Positions 10,328 through 23,600 of a stretch of 64,000 nt of DNA are shown in pieces. Where the stretch lies: the NCBI GenBank assembly GCA_958430865.1, contig CAUDNR010003557.1, positions 91,175 to 155,174 of the forward strand. The letters are read 5' to 3'. The first letter of the stretch is position 1; each line of letters starts with the position of its first letter. The position numbers and the translations under genes are program-made. Source of the stretch: Entrophospora sp. SA101 (lineage: Eukaryota; Glomeromycota; Glomeromycetes; Entrophosporales; Entrophosporaceae). The notes beneath the pieces were generated by a model. It saw only the letters and a list, made by a program, of their open reading frames with translations. It did not search any database and had not been told where the DNA came from.

Positions 10328-13300
10328 TTATACTTTTTTTGTCGTTTTATATTTCTGTCAAAATTGAAAAAATTTAATATATTTAATGAATTAAAATTTG
10401 ACAACAAAAAAAATCAACAACACTTACATCCTCCATTTGTGGTCTTTTGGTTGGATCCATGGTGCTTGTTAATCCAAGTAATGTTTTAGAAACTGCTTCG
10501 GATGCACCAATCATTGGCTTTAGCACTGCTACAGGAACTGCCCTGATAACAGCTTTAACTGTTCCTTGAGTTCCTGTTTTCTCATATACTTCCATTGGTA
10601 CTGCAAATATTGTGTGAGTTGCTGCTCCGATATTCTGTCTTAAACTTTTATAGGCAGCTTCAATTCCTAATAATTATAACAATAAATAATCACGTTATAT
10701 TATATATTTAATGTTCAATTATAAAAGTAAACTAATGATATTCAAAATACCTTCATTTAAATCAGCTGGTGGATTGGCATATTTACTTATAAGTTCTTTA
10801 TCATCATCCTCTTCTTCACTATTATCCTCCAGATCTTCACTAACATTTCTATTGTTTGTTCTTGGCTGTGTTTCAAAAGAAAGAATCTCATCTGCATGTT
10901 CCAGTAAAATCTGTGTGCCAACTGCAAGTTTTGTTCCAAATTTAATAGCCTCCATAGTTGTAGCTCTTGCAAATGATTGTGTACCTTTCTGAAGACCTTG
11001 ATTAATGAAAAGTAATCAGTGAATTTGCAAATTAATAACAAAAAAATCAAAATCATCATCATTATTAATATCATTGTTAACATCACTCTAAAAAGTCACA
11101 AACCTCGGATTATTCTACCATCTTTCTTATATTGTTCAATTGGCAAAAGAATAAGATCAGCAACACCAGATCCTATGTTAACTAATGATCGTATTGGGGT
11201 AACACCAGATACAAAACTTGGAACCTGTGTATTTTTTATATGTGGTAACCATGCTGCTCCTAACTCTTCAAATAGTCGTTGCCAACCTTTGACCTGGTAA
11301 AATTAGTAGGGTTTATAATATAAATTTTATAATTAAATTTTTAAAATAACAATGACAATATTTATTTTCTAAAAAAAAAAAAAATGACCTACTCCTGTTA
11401 ATTTAACAGATCTTAATGTCATTTCCGCTGCTTCAAAATGGAAAAAGTTCATTAATTCTACTAGATTTCCTCCTTTCAAATTAGTATAATCAATATGTTT
11501 TGGTTTATAATCTATTTTCATAACAATAGGTTGAATTTCGAAATATTCTAAAAATTATAATTATATAAATATGTCATTAATTAACCATAATATTTTATAA
11601 ATTTTTCTAAATTAACTAATTATTGAAATAAAAATAAAAACATACGAAAATATGTATCATCTTCAACTTGATTTATATTTATTGTGTTGTCTTTGTATGA
11701 AAAAAATCCAATTGAAAAATTAAGAGCATCTTGATCTATATAAAATCTAAGTGGCAACAATTGTAACTATATAAAAAAGGATCAGAAAAAATTTTCAATA
11801 TTTTTTTTAAAGAAATTTTCTATTCAAATCTTAATCTTGACAATGTCTCAAACACAAACCTTTATTCGAAATTCCTCTGCAGGTTCTGAAGGTATTGAAC
11901 GAATACTATTTAATTCAAATCTTATCATGTTTGATTTGCTTTCTCTAGGTTTTGTATCTTTGTCTGGATGCATTTGTGTTAAGAATTTATGCCATGCTGA
12001 AGTTTTAATATTATCAATAATCTCAATATCTTGAACAAGTAACAACAATCGAAAAGCTATTACATCATTAGCAGGAAAAATATCAAATTCCAAATTTATT
12101 TTGTCAAGCTTTATATCGAGTTTACTTTTTCTTGAGCTATTAATTCTTTGTTTGTTTGTTTGGCTAGAAGACATTTTATTAGTTACACCACCAACAGCAG
12201 CAGAAGAAGAATTTGTAATTGATTCTGGTCGTTTATTTGAATAATAATTAATGTTGTTAATGTTGTTGGTTTCACTTATTGAAGGACCTATTCCCCCTTT
12301 TGATATGCTTTCTGTAGTTTCTATGGGATTTGTTGGTGCCTTCTCGAGATTAAAGTCTAGAATTTGATCTTTTGTGTGCTTCCAATCATATCCATCATAT
12401 AATTTCCATATAACATTAAAATCGTTTAATTTTATTCTTGTTAAAGATTTTGGAAATCTATAAAATTAGGAGGAAAAAGGCATGAATATTAAACAAATAA
12501 ATAATAATTTAAATAGATTAATAAAATCATTACTCTTGATTGATATTTTCAAGTTCATTTGCAGTTGGCACAGAGAAATGGTCATCTTCAAAATTTAAAC
12601 ATTCATTATCAGAATCTAAATGTTTATTATCAGAATCTGAACTAATATCATCATCAAATGTAATATCAGGCTTGATATTTTTTTTTTTATCCGGCTTGGA
12701 AGAAACTAGAAATACATATAAATATATATAAATTTCAAGAAATAATTATTGATAGTAAAATAAAATAAATGTTAGTTATTACTACCTTCATTAGCATCAT
12801 CCATTATGATTTTCTCATAGTCTTCTTTATCATCTTCTTCTGTGCCATAAAATTTTTCATCAAACTCCAAATTAGAATTTGATATTTCAGGATTTGATGA
12901 ATTTATCTCCAGGGGGGTAAAGACATCCTCTTCAATAATTTTTTTAAGTGCTAAATAATTAAAAGCAAATTAATATTATAGAAATAGAAATATAAGACAT
13001 TTATGTTTAAATAATTACCATCAAGATTTATATCTTTTCGATGAAATCTTTCTTTTCGATTAAGTGGAACTCTGATAATTTGTCATTTTTTAAAAATAAA
13101 ATAATCATAAATCACAAATATATAAAGCGAATAAATATATTGATGGATGTTTTCTTTTTACATACTTTGTTTCAGATGTACCATTCTTTGATGTAATGTT
13201 AGTCATTAAAGCAATTAAAGTTTGAAATGCATCTGCACATGTCTCTATTATAAGATTTTCATTTGTAAGTTCAAGCTATAGTTTTATTGAAGTTAGATGT

Positions 13301-16300
13301 TTATAAATATTTAATCAATCGATAATTAATGATAATTAAAATTAATTAATTACCTCAAAGTGTGGATATATTTCACCTTTATTTGTTCGAAGTAATATTT
13401 CAGCAAAATCTAAAGAGGCTGTTTTAACAAATCCTAATGACTTTATTTTTGTGCAAAAAATTTTAATTTATTAATTTATTGATTTGTGTAAGTGAAAGGA
13501 CCATATATAACCTTAGAATTATTTGCTCACCTTCCAATATTTTTTAACGCTCACAGATTCAGCAGAAAATCTATTATAAGGTTTATTATTGTTGAGCGAT
13601 TTAACATCATCAATAAGCATTAAATCCATTCTTTGAACAATAAATTTGCAAGAAAACATAGGCGAATCAGGATTAATATTACTACACAACTAATAATATT
13701 ATAATTAATGTTTGTGTGATATTTTTAATTTGAGATTTAAAAAATGTTTTCTAATCCTCTGAATTTTTTTTACCTTAACACAATCAATTGCGAAGACTAC
13801 CCTTGCTGGAAATTTTTCAGGCTGATAGATAATAGAACAATCTCTGACAATAACAGATAGTTTAGTGAATTGACTGGGAATTTCAATAGAAGTTAACTGA
13901 AAAATAAAATAAAATAAATTTTATCATTATTTAATTAATAAACACATAATATAATGTAATACAATGCAAATACCATTTCTGGTTCCTGTAAAAATTCTAT
14001 TAGATCTCCAGTCCATTTAGGATCTTTGGTAAAACTCAAAGTTATACCATTAACAAATAATGACATATCTGTTTCTTTCACATTTGATTCATCATCTTCA
14101 TCATCAAGTGATAAATGCATAATTATTGAAATCATTGGTCGAGTATTTTTATGCTAATAATTATAATCAATGATGGCAAAAAAAGTTATATTATTTACAA
14201 ATATGATAAATAATTAAAATAAATAATTTGAATTTACTTTAAAATCCTCGCTTAAAGTTCTACTAAATATCAGTTCGTCATTCTGATCCAAAAATGAGAA
14301 TTGATCATTATCTAAAACAATATAAGTATCATTCTGCATCCAATAATAATATATATTTATATTAAGTCATATATAAATCAAATATAAATGTCAATGAATA
14401 AAAATAAAAATGAAAGAAATTTACATACTTTGCCTTCGTGTTTAAGAGCTGCAAAAAATCTAAAATCATTCATAATAAATTTATATGAATTCATTTTATC
14501 ATATTGAGCTGTTGTTTTATCTGACTGGCACAACAATGAAATTTCAACTAATAATATGTATACACCCAGATAAATTAGCCTCCAGAGAACATATCAATTA
14601 ATAAATTTAGTTAAAACAATTATAAATATCATTCTACAAACCATTTGTCATGGATACAACAAGAGATGCCAAGCTTGGTTTTAAGGATACATTGGTATCA
14701 CTGCGAGCTCCAATAAATTCAGACTCAAGTTTTCTTCTCATATCAAAATCATCCAAATCGTACATACTTGATCCATAAGGCAATTCATTGTTTTCTAATC
14801 TACTGTTATTATTATTCCTAAATTGTGTGTTAAAAGTTGATTTGATATGATCACTATTATAAGATGCTACAACTTCATCATCATTCACAGAAATGTTTGG
14901 TTGCCATATTGATAAATCATTAAATAAGATTTGGAGTCTATCAAATTGTGTTTTGTTCATTTGAACACGAGTTTTAGGAAAAATACAAGTAATTACAAAT
15001 ATCTATAAATATAAAAAATATATATTAAACTTAATATAATATAAAAAAGGTGATTTCCTAGATAGATAAATAAATTATTTTTTACTCACTGAACTTTCAA
15101 TAATTCTTTGTTTGAACATCAAAATCTCCTCTTCTTCATTTTCAGTTGGCCAAGTTGCTCTATCCTCACCTTCAAAAGATGTAAATGTTTGTGAAAAGGG
15201 TGATCGAATTCCACTTGAGATAAATGTCAATCTACTAGTAATTTCACTAGTTGGACGATAAGATATTTCTACATTTAAAAGTGTTTTTGCTGATTGATTA
15301 TGATTAAGTGGTTGTATAGATGGATTCACATTAAGAAAGCATCTAGCTTCTTTTTCTATCATTGTTCAAAAAAAGATTTATAAAAATTAAATTAATTTAA
15401 AACTAATTAAATTGGTCGATCAATTAATTAATTAATTAATTAAGAATACCATCATATTTTTTCAAAAAAACTTTTATTCCATGACATTCAATTTTAATTT
15501 TGTCTTGTTGTTGTTCATAATTCTTCAAATACAATTCATCGTGTTGTTGTGATATAAGACTTGAAGATTGTGAATCAATATTTTGAAGACTACTATCTGT
15601 ATAAAGATCAACATTTATTATATCTGCAATAAGCAAATCTGAATGTAAACTAAAATAATTTGTAACATCTAATTCATTTGTTCCACTCATATCCGGACAA
15701 TTTAGCATGATTCTTATTAAATTACACTTTAAACTTAAACGTGATGTTTGCAAACTTTTATTCTAAAAAGATGTATGTATATATATATATATATTAATGA
15801 TGATAAATAGGTTTTCTATACAATTGGAAAAAAAAAACTGACCTCTTTTAGCCTTTGAGTATCCAAGTCATCTATTATATGTTGACTTGTTGAATGTTCT
15901 GAATAAGTTGTCTTTGATGAAATTTCTTCTCGAGAATACATAACATTAGAGTTACCGCTTAAAACCATTATATATCTTTCCAATCTATCAATTATTCTTA
16001 AATCCAAATGTAATTGAATTGGTTGTAAATTTACTTTGATATCATTAACAACAAGATTTTGAGATATTTGTGTAGACGCCAATGAACCTAAAAGCGAGAA
16101 AATCAAAATGCTTTAGTGTTATCAATTAAAAATATGTTATTAAGCATTTAATATATATGTATAGGTATATATATAAAATATGTAATTAAAAATACAATAA
16201 TTATACATATAAATACCTCCTGATGTATAATTATTTATACCAATTTTTATTTGAATCGCTTTGTTGTCAAAATTTCTTCCACTAGTTTCAAATGATGCAG

Positions 16301-18862
16301 CACTAGAACTTGAACCCTTGAAGCTATTGGCTTTATATTTAGCATTCTTTGTTGCTGGGTTTTCATTAACAACAAATTTTGGAAAATCTATTGTCTCAAG
16401 ATCATAAGAGTTCAAAAGATTTTGATCGAAAGATAATATGGGATTATAAATATCAAAATTGGGTAGAATATACTCGGGACTTGATGTATTGGTTTCCGGT
16501 TTAGAATTCTCTCCTTGTTTAGGATGATTTTTATTCAGCCACTCCGATATTGATAGGTTGGATAAAGATAAATTCACGTAAACATCTAAACCTTCTTCAC
16601 CTTCTGCAATTTTTGGTAGATTAGAAGAATGACTACCACCTGTAATACTACCACTACGTTTTCTACTAAAAAAAACATCGGATTCATGGATTTGAATATT
16701 ACAAGAAAAATCACCGATATCAACTTTTAAATGATCGCAATTAAGTATTTCTGGTACCCCTGTATCAAAAAATTTCCGATCAGGTATGCAATCAAGTAGA
16801 GGATCCTGATATAGGAAAAAAAGTTCAAATTTAGAAATTTTCATTTTTATATCAAACATATTTGAAGTTGTGATGTTACTGTTATTATTATAGTTATTGT
16901 TACTATTATTATTATTATTACTATTATTAATATTATCAAGATCCTCTAAAATGTAATCAGAATGTTCATCGTAATTAGGTTGCATAGGTTTGTAATAATT
17001 TTTCTTATCATAGTTTTGGTGATGCTGGTGATTATGATGTGGGTTATTATGTGTACTAGTTCTATTAATATCTGATAATTTATTTTCAACCATTTGATTT
17101 TTTTTAAGTACATTCTCGCTAAAATCATCATCACTTTCCATACTACCAGAAGATCTTGTATCCGAAGCATATTTACTTTTACCTAAAATGTTCAATAAAT
17201 CTAATATTAAAGCTAAGTGACCTGGTGTCATCATAGTTGCCACTGATTGAATAAATCCTTCAATGTCCAAAGATTGTGTGACACTTGCTTGTTTTTTAGC
17301 TTCTTGCGAATAATAAAATGAAGATGTGTCATTGTTCAAATCCATTTGAACTGAAAAAGGAGCATTTGGTCGCAATCTAATTCGAATCCAATTTTCTTTC
17401 TCTGAACAAGAAAGAATCATGGCTTCGTATGGCTTTTCTTCATTATCATGACAATCATCTTTTTCTAAAAAATTACGTGATTTTGTATAATTTGATGTAC
17501 TATCATATTCGTCATCATCATTGTCATTATTATTAGGTAATCTATCTGAATTCAAAGTTGATGGTTGATTCAGTTTATTCGAAACGTTAAATGGCGCTTC
17601 TCTCAACCAAATATTAAACCCATCAATTGTCACTGATTTTATTGTTTCTTTTTGATCAGGAGGCAAAGTAACGCTGGCAGAACTATTATTGTTGTCAGTG
17701 TTGTTTGATGTATTTTTGGAATGGCTTGAACCGGGTGTATCGTCACAAAATGATATGTTAGGTATTTCCAGATCAAAATAATAATCCTTTGTTATCTCAG
17801 GATCGGATGACAAGTTAAAATTGGGAGAAATGTTGGATTGATGATGAATTCTAATGCAAGAATTTTTAAGTACTATTTTAACATTTGATAATAATTTATC
17901 AATCAATCTTGCCAAAATTTGAACACCTTCAATACTACTTTCAGAATGTAGAGATGATTGTTGAGGTAAAGTGTCAGATTGGTCCATGTTATTATTAGTA
18001 TTATGATCTTGATTATCAGAAGGATATCCTGAACTGCTATGAAAAGAATTATAAATGGAATTTCGAAGCTCTTCATCCTCGTCAGGATATATTTCACGAA
18101 AAAAATCCCCAGCGATAATGATTGATGATGATATATGAGAATCTTCTGGTGTAGTTTTAGCTACAATATTTTATATTTTATGTATAGATACATATATATG
18201 TAAATATGTAAATATGTAATAATTGAAAATCCAAGAAAATGATATTTTATATCCAATAAATAAAAATAAAAAAAATTTCATTTCTTTATTATATTTTTTT
18301 CTTTTTATTATTTTAAATTTTTTTCTTGTATTGTTTATAATAAAAACATAAATTGATCCATTTATAATTATAATATGGGCCAATTTATTAAAACAATAAT
18401 TTTTACCATTTCTTGGTTTAACATATTCTGGAACAACTGTTAGTTGTAAATTATGCATCTCCAATACAACATCACCATTCCATATATTCTTCCATGGAAT
18501 ATCAGCTACAATGCCACCTATTCGACCTTCAGTCACTACAACTGGTAAATCTGTAAGAAGATCATTTATTACCTATAATTATAAAATATATACATACGCA
18601 TATTAATGTAAATATTTAAGAGTTCCATAAATATATTAGAAAAAAAAAAATAAAAGACAAATACCTCTACATTAAGTTGCAACTCCTTTAAGTGAACAAC
18701 ACCATTACCCAACAACTGAACCTCAAGGTTATCGAGATCTAGTTCTTCTGCTAAAAAATGACCTAAAGCTCGTTTTATTAAAAATTTTAGTAGTCTTTTT
18801 TGTATTGTTACCGGTATTGCAATGCTCAAGCCCCAATTGCTGAAAGACCATCCTTTATACAT
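10328..18862 (-). CDS. ATG2: Autophagy-related protein 2 (ATG2), 24 exons, about 2110 aa
   Basis: A rod-shaped lipid-transfer protein linking the ER to the growing autophagosome membrane, working with ATG9 and ATG18/WIPI. Exons, minus strand: 18665-18862, 18407-18572, 16217-18160, 15843-16087, 15450-15762, 15090-15355, 14642-15002, 14429-14547, 14238-14333, 13974-14153, 13774-13896, 13531-13689, 13354-13440, 13166-13275, 13019-13071, 12786-12950, 12534-12705, 11860-12457, 11646-11766, 11393-11547, 11104-11293, 10751-10996, 10428-10666, 10328-10354. All phases agree and the exons sum to 6333 bp. The N-terminal chorein domain is clear ('IPVTIQKRLLKFLIKRALG', 'ELDLDNLEVQLLG', then 'DLPVVVTEGRIGGI'). 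The C-terminal ATG2 domain is clear ('LPLRFYIDQDALNF', 'MKIDYKPKHIDYTNL', 'ELMNFFHFEAAEMTLRSVKL', 'RSLVNIGSGVADLILLPIEQ', 'KDGRIIRGLQKGTQSFARAT'). The last exon codes only KYKTTKKV. Linkers are Asn/Ser-rich. Length fits the family. Confidence 0.93.
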
Positions 18863-19560
18863 TTTTTTTATTTTATTTTATTTTATTTTAGCAAGTTATT
18901 ATTTTTATAATGATTGTTGCACCCAAAATTGACTACTACGCACAATTACACACCTCCATCACCTGATTTTGGATGACTTTAATTGGTTTTTTTTTGTTTT
19001 AAAACAATGACTTTATTATTACTTATTTTTGGTAATTTATCTATAAAAGGGAATCTGCAATTTCACGAAAATGGTTGCGTTGTATAATTGATCAGTCAAT
19101 ATGGCATGTTGATGTTGAAGAAATTAATCTCGAATGGATTTGTTTTTCTTTCTTTCCAAGGTCATAAAACTTTTCTACTTCCAGAACCTTCCGTTTTTTT
19201 CTTGCTGTGTTGAGAACAACATGAATCCAACAATTATTTACAAGAAAAATAAGAAAAAACCAATATTAATATATATACATTTGTCGTCGTAATGCATGTA
19301 AAGTTTGCACCCGTAATGTAAAATTACGCTATTACGGTGTTGCAACAAATACAATTTGGAAAGTCATAATTTACGATGTTGCAACTAACCGCAATGTTGT
19401 AATATTTGCTATAAATATTTACGTAATGTTACATTCAAATAAAAAGTAGATCACGATCTTACTTTTCAATATCTTTTCTTCCGCGAGTATGTTTTATGCA
19501 TTTTAAAACCATTTCTTTTTCGTATTTTTCATATAATATAATTAAAGATGAATTTTGCTA
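18863..19560. other. Intergenic, upstream of ATG2
   Basis: Probable ATG2 promoter and 5' UTR. It holds a (TTTTA)n run at about 18872-18892 and, at 19300-19400, several TACGGTGTTGCAAC/TACGATGTTGCAAC copies that look like a decayed short repeat. No gene seen. Confidence 0.4.
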
Positions 19561-19579
19561 CTGATAACAAGAAACAAAC

Positions 19580-19730
19580 ATGGTCCAAAATATAATGAAA
19601 TATTTTATACGTGGAGCCATCTTGGCAATGGAAATTACCAACCTACGTGTAAGTTATGTTTGTCATTTTTTAAAGATGCCCGACCGTATCAAATGTTTTA
19701 TAATAATAAGATTTTTGAGACAATATAAAT
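19580..19730 (+). pseudogene. BED-finger-like fragment of a hAT-type transposase
   Basis: One frame reads 'KYNEIFYTWSHLGN', then 'QPTCKLCLSFFKDARPYQM', then a stop. The 'W.H....ATCK.C' spacing resembles the first half of a BED zinc finger at the N-terminus of hAT transposases; the second half with the His pair is gone. Short and decayed, so tentative. Confidence 0.3.
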
Positions 19731-20024
19731 AGAAATTGGTCTAACTGCATTGTGATTATGTTGCAACACTATGTGTAGTTTTTATGTAATATATAAAGTT
19801 GCAACTTTTGATATTAATATTTGATTACGGAGGGCAAACTTAAATGTATGTCATCTCTATATTGAGATAAAACCGTTATATTTTAAGAACTATTGCCTTT
19901 TCTATCAATTAATGATGGATGGCTGTATAAACAGGGATCTTGGCAAATAATAAACCATTACTTTTTCGATCAATTAATGAGAGGGATTTTAATATTAGTA
20001 TTAGCAAACTATTACTTTTACATA

Positions 20025-20199
20025 CAGTCACACCTCTTTTATATCCCCACCCATTTATATCCCCTCTTAATCTTATCCTCATTTATATCCCACATTTGAA
20101 CAGTTAAAAATGTCCTTATTCTATATATTTCTAATATATATCCCACAAAATTTGAAAAAAACGCATGGAAAAAAGGGGGGTATAAAAGAGGTAAGACTG
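20025..20199. mobile_element. MITE, 175 bp, Tc1/mariner-pogo type TIRs, TA target duplication
   Basis: The ends are CAGTCACACCTCTTTTATAT on the left and the reverse complement of CAGTCTTACCTCTTTTATAC on the right, flanked on both sides by TA (20023-20024 and 20200-20201). The 5'-CAGTC terminus and TA duplication are those of pogo/Tigger-like elements. There is no coding capacity, so it would depend on a transposase in trans. Confidence 0.8.
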
Positions 20200-21149
20200 T
20201 AATTACATAATAATAAAAAAACAAATTAAAATTGCGAATTGATGATTGATTGATTTCGTGATTAATTTCACACACACATATATTAATCGGAAAATACTTT
20301 TTTACAAAACAAATAAACAAAAAAGTTTGTTGAAAAATAGTGTTTTTAATTTATTACTTTTTGTACAGTTATATTCTTATTTGCAAAATCGTATAAATTT
20401 TTATTGAAAATTTTATGCAATCTTCTGACTCACCACCACAACCAGCTTCTTCGAATGTAAAAAGGTATAAGCCATTCTGGGATTAATTCACTCAAAAACT
20501 CACAAATTGGTGTTGGTTACCCTTAAAAACTAGTAGCGAATTACTGTGCCCAAGTCAATGGAATGACTCTTTAAAAAGACTAGCTTCTTGGTTCATGGAT
20601 TATAGTTAAACCACAAATACCTAGAGATTTAAATAATTTTCCCTTTTACCAGATAGAGCACGGAAGAATTTTAAAGATGTAATTTCTTCTATAAATGAGA
20701 ATTTAACTTCTTCTTTGTCTTCTTTTAAAGTTGAATATGTTACTGCTTCATCTTCGACCTCCTCTTCCAAAAAGCCTCCAGTAGGAAAATTATGACTTTA
20801 CTCTAATTTGGAAGAAAAAAACAAAATATTAAAATGGATTGGTATCACGCGCTGGATGTACAACCAATGCCTAGCTGCAATTAATCATGATATAAAAACA
20901 CAAAAATAGAAAGAAAATATTTACGTGAAAACTATTGCTGATCATCTAAAGACATCAAAAATTTTAACTAAACTTTAAAATGTATAAGCTCAATGACCAT
21001 GCAAGATAAAAAAGAAAACTCTCTATAGTTTTATTCTATAAGACATAAGGAAAGATGCAATAGGGTGTTTTTTTAAATTTTATTAAAATTAAAAGAGTTA
21101 TAATGGTTTAAAGTTTGTCATTTTTACTATTAAAAAAAAATTTTTCACC

Positions 21150-21690
21150 ACTGATCATTACTCTATTTAAAGAATATTTTCACGATATAAAGAAGTGCTA
21201 CGTGATATTTGTGACTCGTGAAATTACACTAAAACAGATTCGGGAACTCTTCTACGAGAGTGATACTTTTTAACTGCAAAAATAGCAGCTTTACCAGAAA
21301 GCCCCATCCTATAGGCACTCGTAACCTATAACATCTTCTTGCAAAATTACGAATTTTACAGAGAAAAATAGAATTAAGAGCCAATGACACAGTTTTTTGT
21401 AAACCTTCTCAAGATTCTAATTTTGTAGTTAAAGATAAATCTCTCCAGTCATCATCAGGTTCAATGTATTCATAGATTGACTCTTCGATTTCTAATCCAG
21501 GTTCATTTACATCTAATTCATTCAAAATGTTTGTGTCAATCTGAGATTCATTTTCAAACACCTCCTTATCAATATATTCATCTGTAATGGGTTTAATAGT
21601 TTCTTTCATTTTTTTAGTTTCACAAGCTTTTGTAAATGCTAATTTCTTTTATTCTGTTTAGGCATTTTAACAAAAAAAAAAATAAAGAAA
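21150..21690 (-). pseudogene. Transposase-type ORF fragment inserted antisense in the Fanzor relic
   Basis: The minus strand begins 'MPKQNKRN' (21672), needs one frame change, then gives 'LAFTKACETKKMKETI', an acidic Glu/Asp-rich segment, 'DDDWRDLSLTTKLES' (stop at about 21409), and in other frames 'NSIFLCKIRNFARRCYR' and 'GLSGKAAIFAVKKYHSRRR'. The start 'MPKQNKRK..' and the 'GL.GKAA.FAVKKY.SHRR.P' block recur in transposon proteins of this fungal group as I remember them; that is recognition, not a search result. It separates the N-terminal and RuvC parts of the Fanzor relic, so it inserted later. Confidence 0.5.
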
Positions 21691-22352
21691 TAGATTTGAG
21701 TTAAAAATCGCGTTCCATAAAAGGAATGATTTTCATAGAAAATTTCACCAATTGACGCAACATTTGATGTGTTTAGATGATTGGCATCATACTAGTCTTG
21801 ACATGCATTATTACATTAGGGATGTAGCAATGATGGACTTTTTAAAAATTATATTGCTTTAAAAATTCAGATCTAAAAAGAATAAATTGCATTCTATCAA
21901 GAGAATGAGGAAGAAACCATTATTCATTTCTCAAAGATATTGATGCAAGTGAGAAATAGCTGAAATAAATAATGACCTTTGTCTCACTGAATTGTCTTGG
22001 CGAATCCTATTTGTGTATTCCCAAACCATGCTGATAACCAAGGTCCTAGATTTTCAGCGGTTGAAGAGAATAATAGAGGCACTAGCATCATTTCTCTTGA
22101 TCCAGTAGTGAAAACCTTCATGACAAGCTATAACTCAAGTGGTGAGGTTACAGAATGGGGTATTAGTAGAATATATCAATTGTGCTTGCATTATGATAGA
22201 ATCCGAGGTGAAAGGGATTCTATTCATGACCAAGCAAATAAGTGTAGGAAGTATAAGCTCCCGTCAGTGCATACTCTGTATCCACAAGAAAATTCGTAAT
22301 CTTGTGGATGAATGTCATCAAAGATTACCAGGATGGTTCTTTGAAAACCACT

Positions 22353-22506
22353 ATCATCAGGAAAATAAATCTTACGTAAACCTACATAGGGTTCAGAATT
22401 GGCCAGCATTATGTTGATATTTTGGTAATTCTGTTAACATTTCCGCATAATGCTGGTCAGTTTTAAATCCTGTGTAGGTTTACATGAGATTTATTTTCCT
22501 GATGAT
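22353..22506. mobile_element. Palindromic MITE, 154 bp, inserted in the Fanzor RuvC-II region
   Basis: The arms 22353-22425 and 22434-22506 are about 73-bp imperfect reverse complements, starting ATCATCAGGAAAATAAATCT and continuing through GTAAACCTACA and ACCAGCATTATG around an 8-bp centre. The insertion splits the Fanzor frame between 'FFENHY' and 'LPEFKT'. It is close to a perfect foldback, which suggests a younger age than its host gene. Confidence 0.75.
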
Positions 22507-23159
22507 GTGGCTTCCTGAGTTTAAAACATAAGACATAGTTAAAAATGCGGTTCTAGAAAAATCTACTCTAAAATTCTAAGACCTGGTCACATTACCATTT
22601 TCGCCAATATTTGCTCCACAAATCCTGCGAGTACCTTTGGTTCAAGGTTGTCATCTGCACTGAGAAATACACTAGCAAACATGCAGATGTTGTGGATATG
22701 TTCAAAGATCTTTGGTTGTACATCTTATAAATCTGCCATTAATAGATATGCAAATAGAGCTTGTAATATACTTTTGAAGTATATTACAGAAAAACAACAA
22801 GAGTCGTTTGCAACAGTGGGGCTTGCACCTAAGACACCTTATTGTGGGCTGTCTACATAGGACTTGTCTTTAGAATTAGTATAGGTTCAATGTAAGATAT
22901 TTTTTTTTAAAGGAATTAATTAATTGTGTAATAAAAACATGCGATATTAAAATTATGAGGCTTGTTCCAATATATAAAATTTCCTATGCGATTTTAAATA
23001 AATCCCAGTATTCTAGATTGGATTTTCCCCAAAGTATGGTCAAACCTCATTTCAACTGATCTAAGGGACCACCCACCTATTACTATTACTATTACTGTAT
23101 AGTCATCAATTATTTTGAATACTATGATTCTATTTTCTTTTTCAATGATTTTAAAGCTT

Positions 23160-23600
23160 TTAATTCATATTGTTTGGTTCAAGAAAATTAAAAGCAGTTT
23201 CAAAAGCTTTTACAACTTCATTTATTATTAGAACATTAGGAATGGTTGTACTACTTGTATTACCCACAATAACATTTTCTCCTCCAATTTGCTCAAGAAT
23301 TTCCTTTTTGGATGGCATTTCATTAATCTCCTCACCATCAATTGATATATATTTCTCTGCTGCTAATGCTGAACTGAAACTTAATCTATCAATTAAATTA
23401 TCAACATCATCTCTTTGACCATTTATATTTTGTATTAATGTTGTTGCATCTCCAACTTGTTCTTCATAATCTAAAGGAATAATACCAGAGAATTATTTTT
23501 AAAACCATCATTATATTATAGTGCATGCCATCTAAAGACATCAAATGCTTCATTGTACTGCCAAATCTTCAAATCCCAAATAGCAGATATTCTTCAGTGT
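23160..23600 (-). pseudogene. Tigger/pogo-like (DDE_1) transposase, C-terminal fragment
   Basis: The minus strand is open from about 23490 to a stop at 23160-23162: 'GIIPLDYEEQVGDATTL', 'LSFSSALAAEKYISIDGEEI', 'SKKEILEQIGGEN' and 'INEVVKAFETAFNFLE'. The acidic 'A..Y...D.E....P....I' tail followed by a helix of the 'A......FL' type is the C-terminal pattern of Tigger/CENP-B-like transposases after the DDE domain. Upstream (23500-23600) the frame is broken. The catalytic domain is absent. Confidence 0.5.

Larger units (their letters stand above)
20415..22860 (+). pseudogene. Decayed TnpB/Fanzor-family RNA-guided nuclease gene
   Basis: Blocks of the TnpB/Fanzor fold appear in correct order on the plus strand, broken by stops, frame changes and two insertions. 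N-terminal 'KRYKPFWD' (20460) and 'LYSNLEEKNKILKWIG' followed by 'TRWMYNQCLAAI' (20796-20890) match the start of the wedge ('RLYPT..EK..L..W.G..RW.YN'). 'YIRDVAMMDFLK' and 'KFRSKKNKLHSIK' (21810-21910) match 'YDIRDEA...L' and 'KFRSKK'. RuvC-I is 'SIISLDPVVKTFMTSY' with the catalytic Asp codon at 22099-22101. 'KIRNLVDECHQRLPGWFFEN' matches the bridging helices. RuvC-II is 'LPEFKT' with the Glu codon at 22517-22519. 'WSHYHFRQYLLHKS' and 'VVICTEKYTSK' lead into the zinc-finger region. RuvC-III 'NRYANRACNILLKY' has lost both Asp of 'DRD.NGARNILLKY'. The nuclease must be dead. Family-level identity is strong; the Fanzor1/2 subtype is not decided. Confidence 0.82.
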
